The notes under the pieces are model-generated. The model was not told the origin of the DNA, searched no databases, and saw only the letters and a program-made list of their open reading frames with translations. A DNA stretch of 7,633 nucleotides, from the NCBI GenBank assembly GCA_043764015.1, contig JAYUKY010000117.1, positions 1 through 7,633 on the forward strand, written 5' to 3'. This document shows positions 6,382-7,633 of the stretch, piece by piece. The stretch comes from JANYGM01 sp043764015. GTDB taxonomy: Bacteria > Bacteroidota > Bacteroidia > Cytophagales > Thermonemataceae. Made by a program: the position numbers and the translations under genes. Numbering within the stretch: the stretch's first letter is position 1; the number at the start of each line of letters is the position of its first letter.

Positions 6382-7044
6382 ATGTTAAAAAAATTATTCT
6401 ATCTGGCACTATTTCCCATTTTTGGACTAAGTGGTTTTATGTATGCGCAAGCTGATTTTGAGGGAGTTGTGCATTATAAAATTTCTATTGAAGCACTAGA
6501 TGACAAGGTCAAAGAATATGACTTAATGCAATTTTATGGAGATAAAGCACAGTTTTCTTTCAAAAAAGGCAATTATAAATGGGATTTTGAGCAATCAACC
6601 ATAGAAAGCCAAACCTACAACCACAAAGAAAATAAAGTTTATGATAAATTTTACAAAAATGATACACTTTATTGGACAAATGCCACAGATGAAATAGAAG
6701 ATATTTTGCAAGAAAATCCTGTTAAAACTGATACAAAAGTAAAAATCTTAGGAAAACCTTGTCAGTTGCTCACAGTCAATACAAAATTCATCAAAACAGG
6801 TGAAAAACGTGGTAGAATGTACTTTTTTGCAAGTGGCTACAAAGTAAATCCTGCACTTCTTGCAAAACACCGTTTTAACAATATGAATTATATTTATGAT
6901 AAAATGAAGGCTGTTCCTTTGCAAATCATAGTATTGCACAAAAGTTACAGGATTATTTACGAAGCCTACAAAATAGACTTCAAACCGCTAAAAGACGAGA
7001 TTTTCAGTATTCCTAAAAAAGCTAAAGTCAAGAAAATGAAGTGA
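6382..7044 (+). CDS. Secreted DUF4412-like / LolA-like beta protein
   Basis: A 220-residue exported protein. A signal peptide covers about 1-24: K3, K4, core LFYLALFPIFGLSGFMY, then AQA. The mature protein begins DFEGVVHYKIS, an opening typical of Bacteroidota periplasmic proteins assigned to DUF4412/GLPGLI-like groups: an F-x-G-x-V-x-Y strand, a central block on a conversion or staining-type beta sheet (YGDKAQFSFKKGNYKWDF), a KILGKPCQLLTV strand with a single Cys, and late strands VPLQIIVLH and YEAYKIDFKPLKDEIFSIP. The C terminus is strongly basic (KKAKVKKMK). No catalytic motif is visible. Members are thought to lie in the periplasm or outer envelope, and their molecular role is mostly unknown. 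ATG 6382 follows an A-rich leader. The gene converges on the restriction-modification fragment 26 bp away. Confidence 0.72.
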   Translation: MLKKLFYLALFPIFGLSGFMYAQADFEGVVHYKISIEALDDKVKEYDLMQFYGDKAQFSFKKGNYKWDFEQSTIESQTYNHKENKVYDKFYKNDTLYWTNATDEIEDILQENPVKTDTKVKILGKPCQLLTVNTKFIKTGEKRGRMYFFASGYKVNPALLAKHRFNNMNYIYDKMKAVPLQIIVLHKSYRIIYEAYKIDFKPLKDEIFSIPKKAKVKKMK

Positions 7045-7092
7045 TTATTTGATGTTATGTGAATTTTTAATCAAAAAATCACTTCAATTTTC
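7032..7092. terminator. Hairpin shared by two convergent gene ends
   Basis: GAAGTGATTATTTGAT (7038-7053) is complementary to ATCAAAAAATCACTTC (7070-7085) with one mismatch. Pairing continues outward through GAAAAT (7032-7037) and AATTTTC (7086-7092) with one bulged A. The loop is 16 bases. The stem covers the last codons and stops of both convergent genes. It lacks a GC-rich stem but ends in short A and T tracts, so a bidirectional terminator is likely rather than certain. Confidence 0.5.
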
Positions 7093-7577
7093 TCAATAGT
7101 TTCTTTTGCTTGTTTTCTAAGTTCAAAAGAATGACGTACTTTTTCGCTAATTTCTTTTAAAAGGGCGTCTTCTGGCAAATATACAAGTATTTTGTTCAAA
7201 TCAGCATCAGAAATATTAGGAATAGCTGCGCCTGTACGGTACATAAAGACCTGTTTTAAAAACATTTCAGAACGCAAATAATACAATAAATAATATAAAT
7301 CTATCTTGCAATTTCGCAGAACACGAAAGCCATTTGTGCAAATATTTCCTTCATAATCCTTTGTTACTAAAGCCGTTGCGTGCTTTATTATTCCAATGGA
7401 ATTTCCTGCAACAGAAGTCAAAATATCATTTTCTAATACTTCATAACTTGCTCTGCTTGGCAATTCGTGAACTACATACGTGTTAGCATTGATGATTTCG
7501 TAACTATGTGCATTGATGTCTGAAAGTTCTATATAATAGACCTCCTGCGAAAGTCTTATAACTTTAAAAAAGTGTCT
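7071..7577 (-). CDS. Restriction-modification specificity (HsdS-type TRD) fragment, 5' end broken
   Basis: The minus-strand frame is open from 7577 down to a TGA at 7071-7073 (about 168 codons) and resembles the target-recognition domain plus end helix of type I S subunits or of methylases with a fused specificity domain. Visible features are VYYIELSDIN, NTYVVHELPSRASYEVLEND, ILTSVAGNSIGI, NICTNGFRVLRN, then YYLLYYLRSEMFLKQVFMYR, TGAAIPNISDADLNKI and VYLP, and a final charged helix ISEKVRHSFELRKQAKETIEK. Such domains read the DNA target for a HsdM/HsdR complex. A TTG at 7463 is the only candidate start codon, but it falls inside the conserved region; similarity seems to run up to about 7562. 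An in-frame TAA sits at 7580-7578. Dropping one T from the minus-strand T6 run (plus A6, 7566-7571) joins this frame to the one entering from the window edge. So this is the 3' part of a longer, frameshifted or phase-variable gene. Confidence 0.7.
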   Translation of the reverse strand, partial: RHFFKVIRLSQEVYYIELSDINAHSYEIINANTYVVHELPSRASYEVLENDILTSVAGNSIGIIKHATALVTKDYEGNICTNGFRVLRNCKIDLYYLLYYLRSEMFLKQVFMYRTGAAIPNISDADLNKILVYLPEDALLKEISEKVRHSFELRKQAKETIEKIEVIF

Positions 7578-7621
7578 TTAAAGTCCTGCCAGCAGGGGAG
7601 GATTTAGGTGGGGTTTCTTCT
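7561..7621. repeat. REP-like palindromic sequence within the restriction-modification gene
   Basis: Two nested palindromes adjoin: ACTTTAAA (7561-7568) with TTTAAAGT (7577-7584) around 8 bases, then CCTGC/GCAGG (7585-7589 and 7592-7596) around CA. A G-rich stretch, GGGGAGGATTTAGGTGGGG, follows. The region is visibly richer in G+C than its surroundings and resembles dispersed REP-like repeats common in Bacteroidota genomes. Only one copy is in this window, so its repeat nature is inferred from structure and composition; boundaries are approximate. Confidence 0.45.
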
Positions 7622-7633
7622 ATTATGCTACAT
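7564..7633 (-). pseudogene. Entering upstream frame of the same broken gene (partial)
   Basis: On the minus strand, the frame entering at the window edge reads CSIIEETPPKSSPAGRTLKT then LF and stops at TAA 7566-7564, overlapping the downstream open frame by 14 bases. The PPKSSPAGRTLKTLF part is encoded by the repeat-like DNA and does not look like normal protein. It is probably the preceding part of the restriction-modification gene interrupted by a repeat, or the end of a separate gene upstream. Only 22 codons are visible, so confidence is low. Confidence 0.35.

Noticed and set aside
7461..7463. TTG as the true start of the specificity protein
   Set aside because: It sits in the middle of a conserved stretch (VVHELPSRASYEV); open, similar-looking coding sequence continues upstream to about 7562.

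Overview
This window is AT-rich (about one third G+C by eye) and looks like the chromosome of a member of the Bacteroidota, probably a Cytophagia-type lineage. The support is: promoter-like boxes of the Bacteroidota form TTG-N19-21-TAnnTTTG; A-rich leaders in place of Shine-Dalgarno sites; exported proteins ending their signal peptides in A-Q-A; and protein families (long-form QueA, PhnD-type binding protein, DUF4412-like secreted protein) that resemble Bacteroidota versions. Genus-level placement is not possible from the sequence alone.

Layout, left to right. (1) Plus strand 97-2980: a TPR / single-membrane-helix / beta-propeller-like protein, followed 19 bp later by a long-form queA-family tRNA-modification gene, probably one transcript. 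(2) Plus strand 3050-4188: a short orphan HicB-type protein followed 5 bp later by a lipoprotein with YD-like repeats, with a promoter-like pair of boxes upstream. (3) Between this pair and a convergent gene lies an 83-bp palindromic element made of four 7-bp repeats, a loop, and four inverted 7-bp repeats (4187-4269). (4) Minus strand 4968-4276: an OmpR/PhoB-type response regulator. (5) Divergent from it, plus strand 5228-6181: a periplasmic PhnD-like phosphonate/phosphite-type binding protein. Its upstream region carries three TTTACA-like hexamers spaced 11 bp apart, resembling a PhoB/PhoP box, and a TACTTTTG -7 box. (6) After it come a second tract of the same 7-bp repeat and a rho-independent terminator. 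(7) Plus strand 6382-7044: a secreted protein of DUF4412-like appearance. (8) Minus strand, running off the right edge: the C-terminal target-recognition part of a restriction-modification specificity protein. Its reading frame is broken at an A6 homopolymer beside a GC-richer palindromic REP-like sequence.

The most coherent functional unit is the divergent response regulator / PhnD pair, which suggests a phosphorus-limitation response. No histidine kinase and no transporter permease or ATPase is present, so this remains inference. The most unusual DNA features are the heptanucleotide repeat family placed directly behind stop codons, and the one-base frame break in the restriction-modification gene next to a repeat. 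No complete novel multi-gene system can be demonstrated here.
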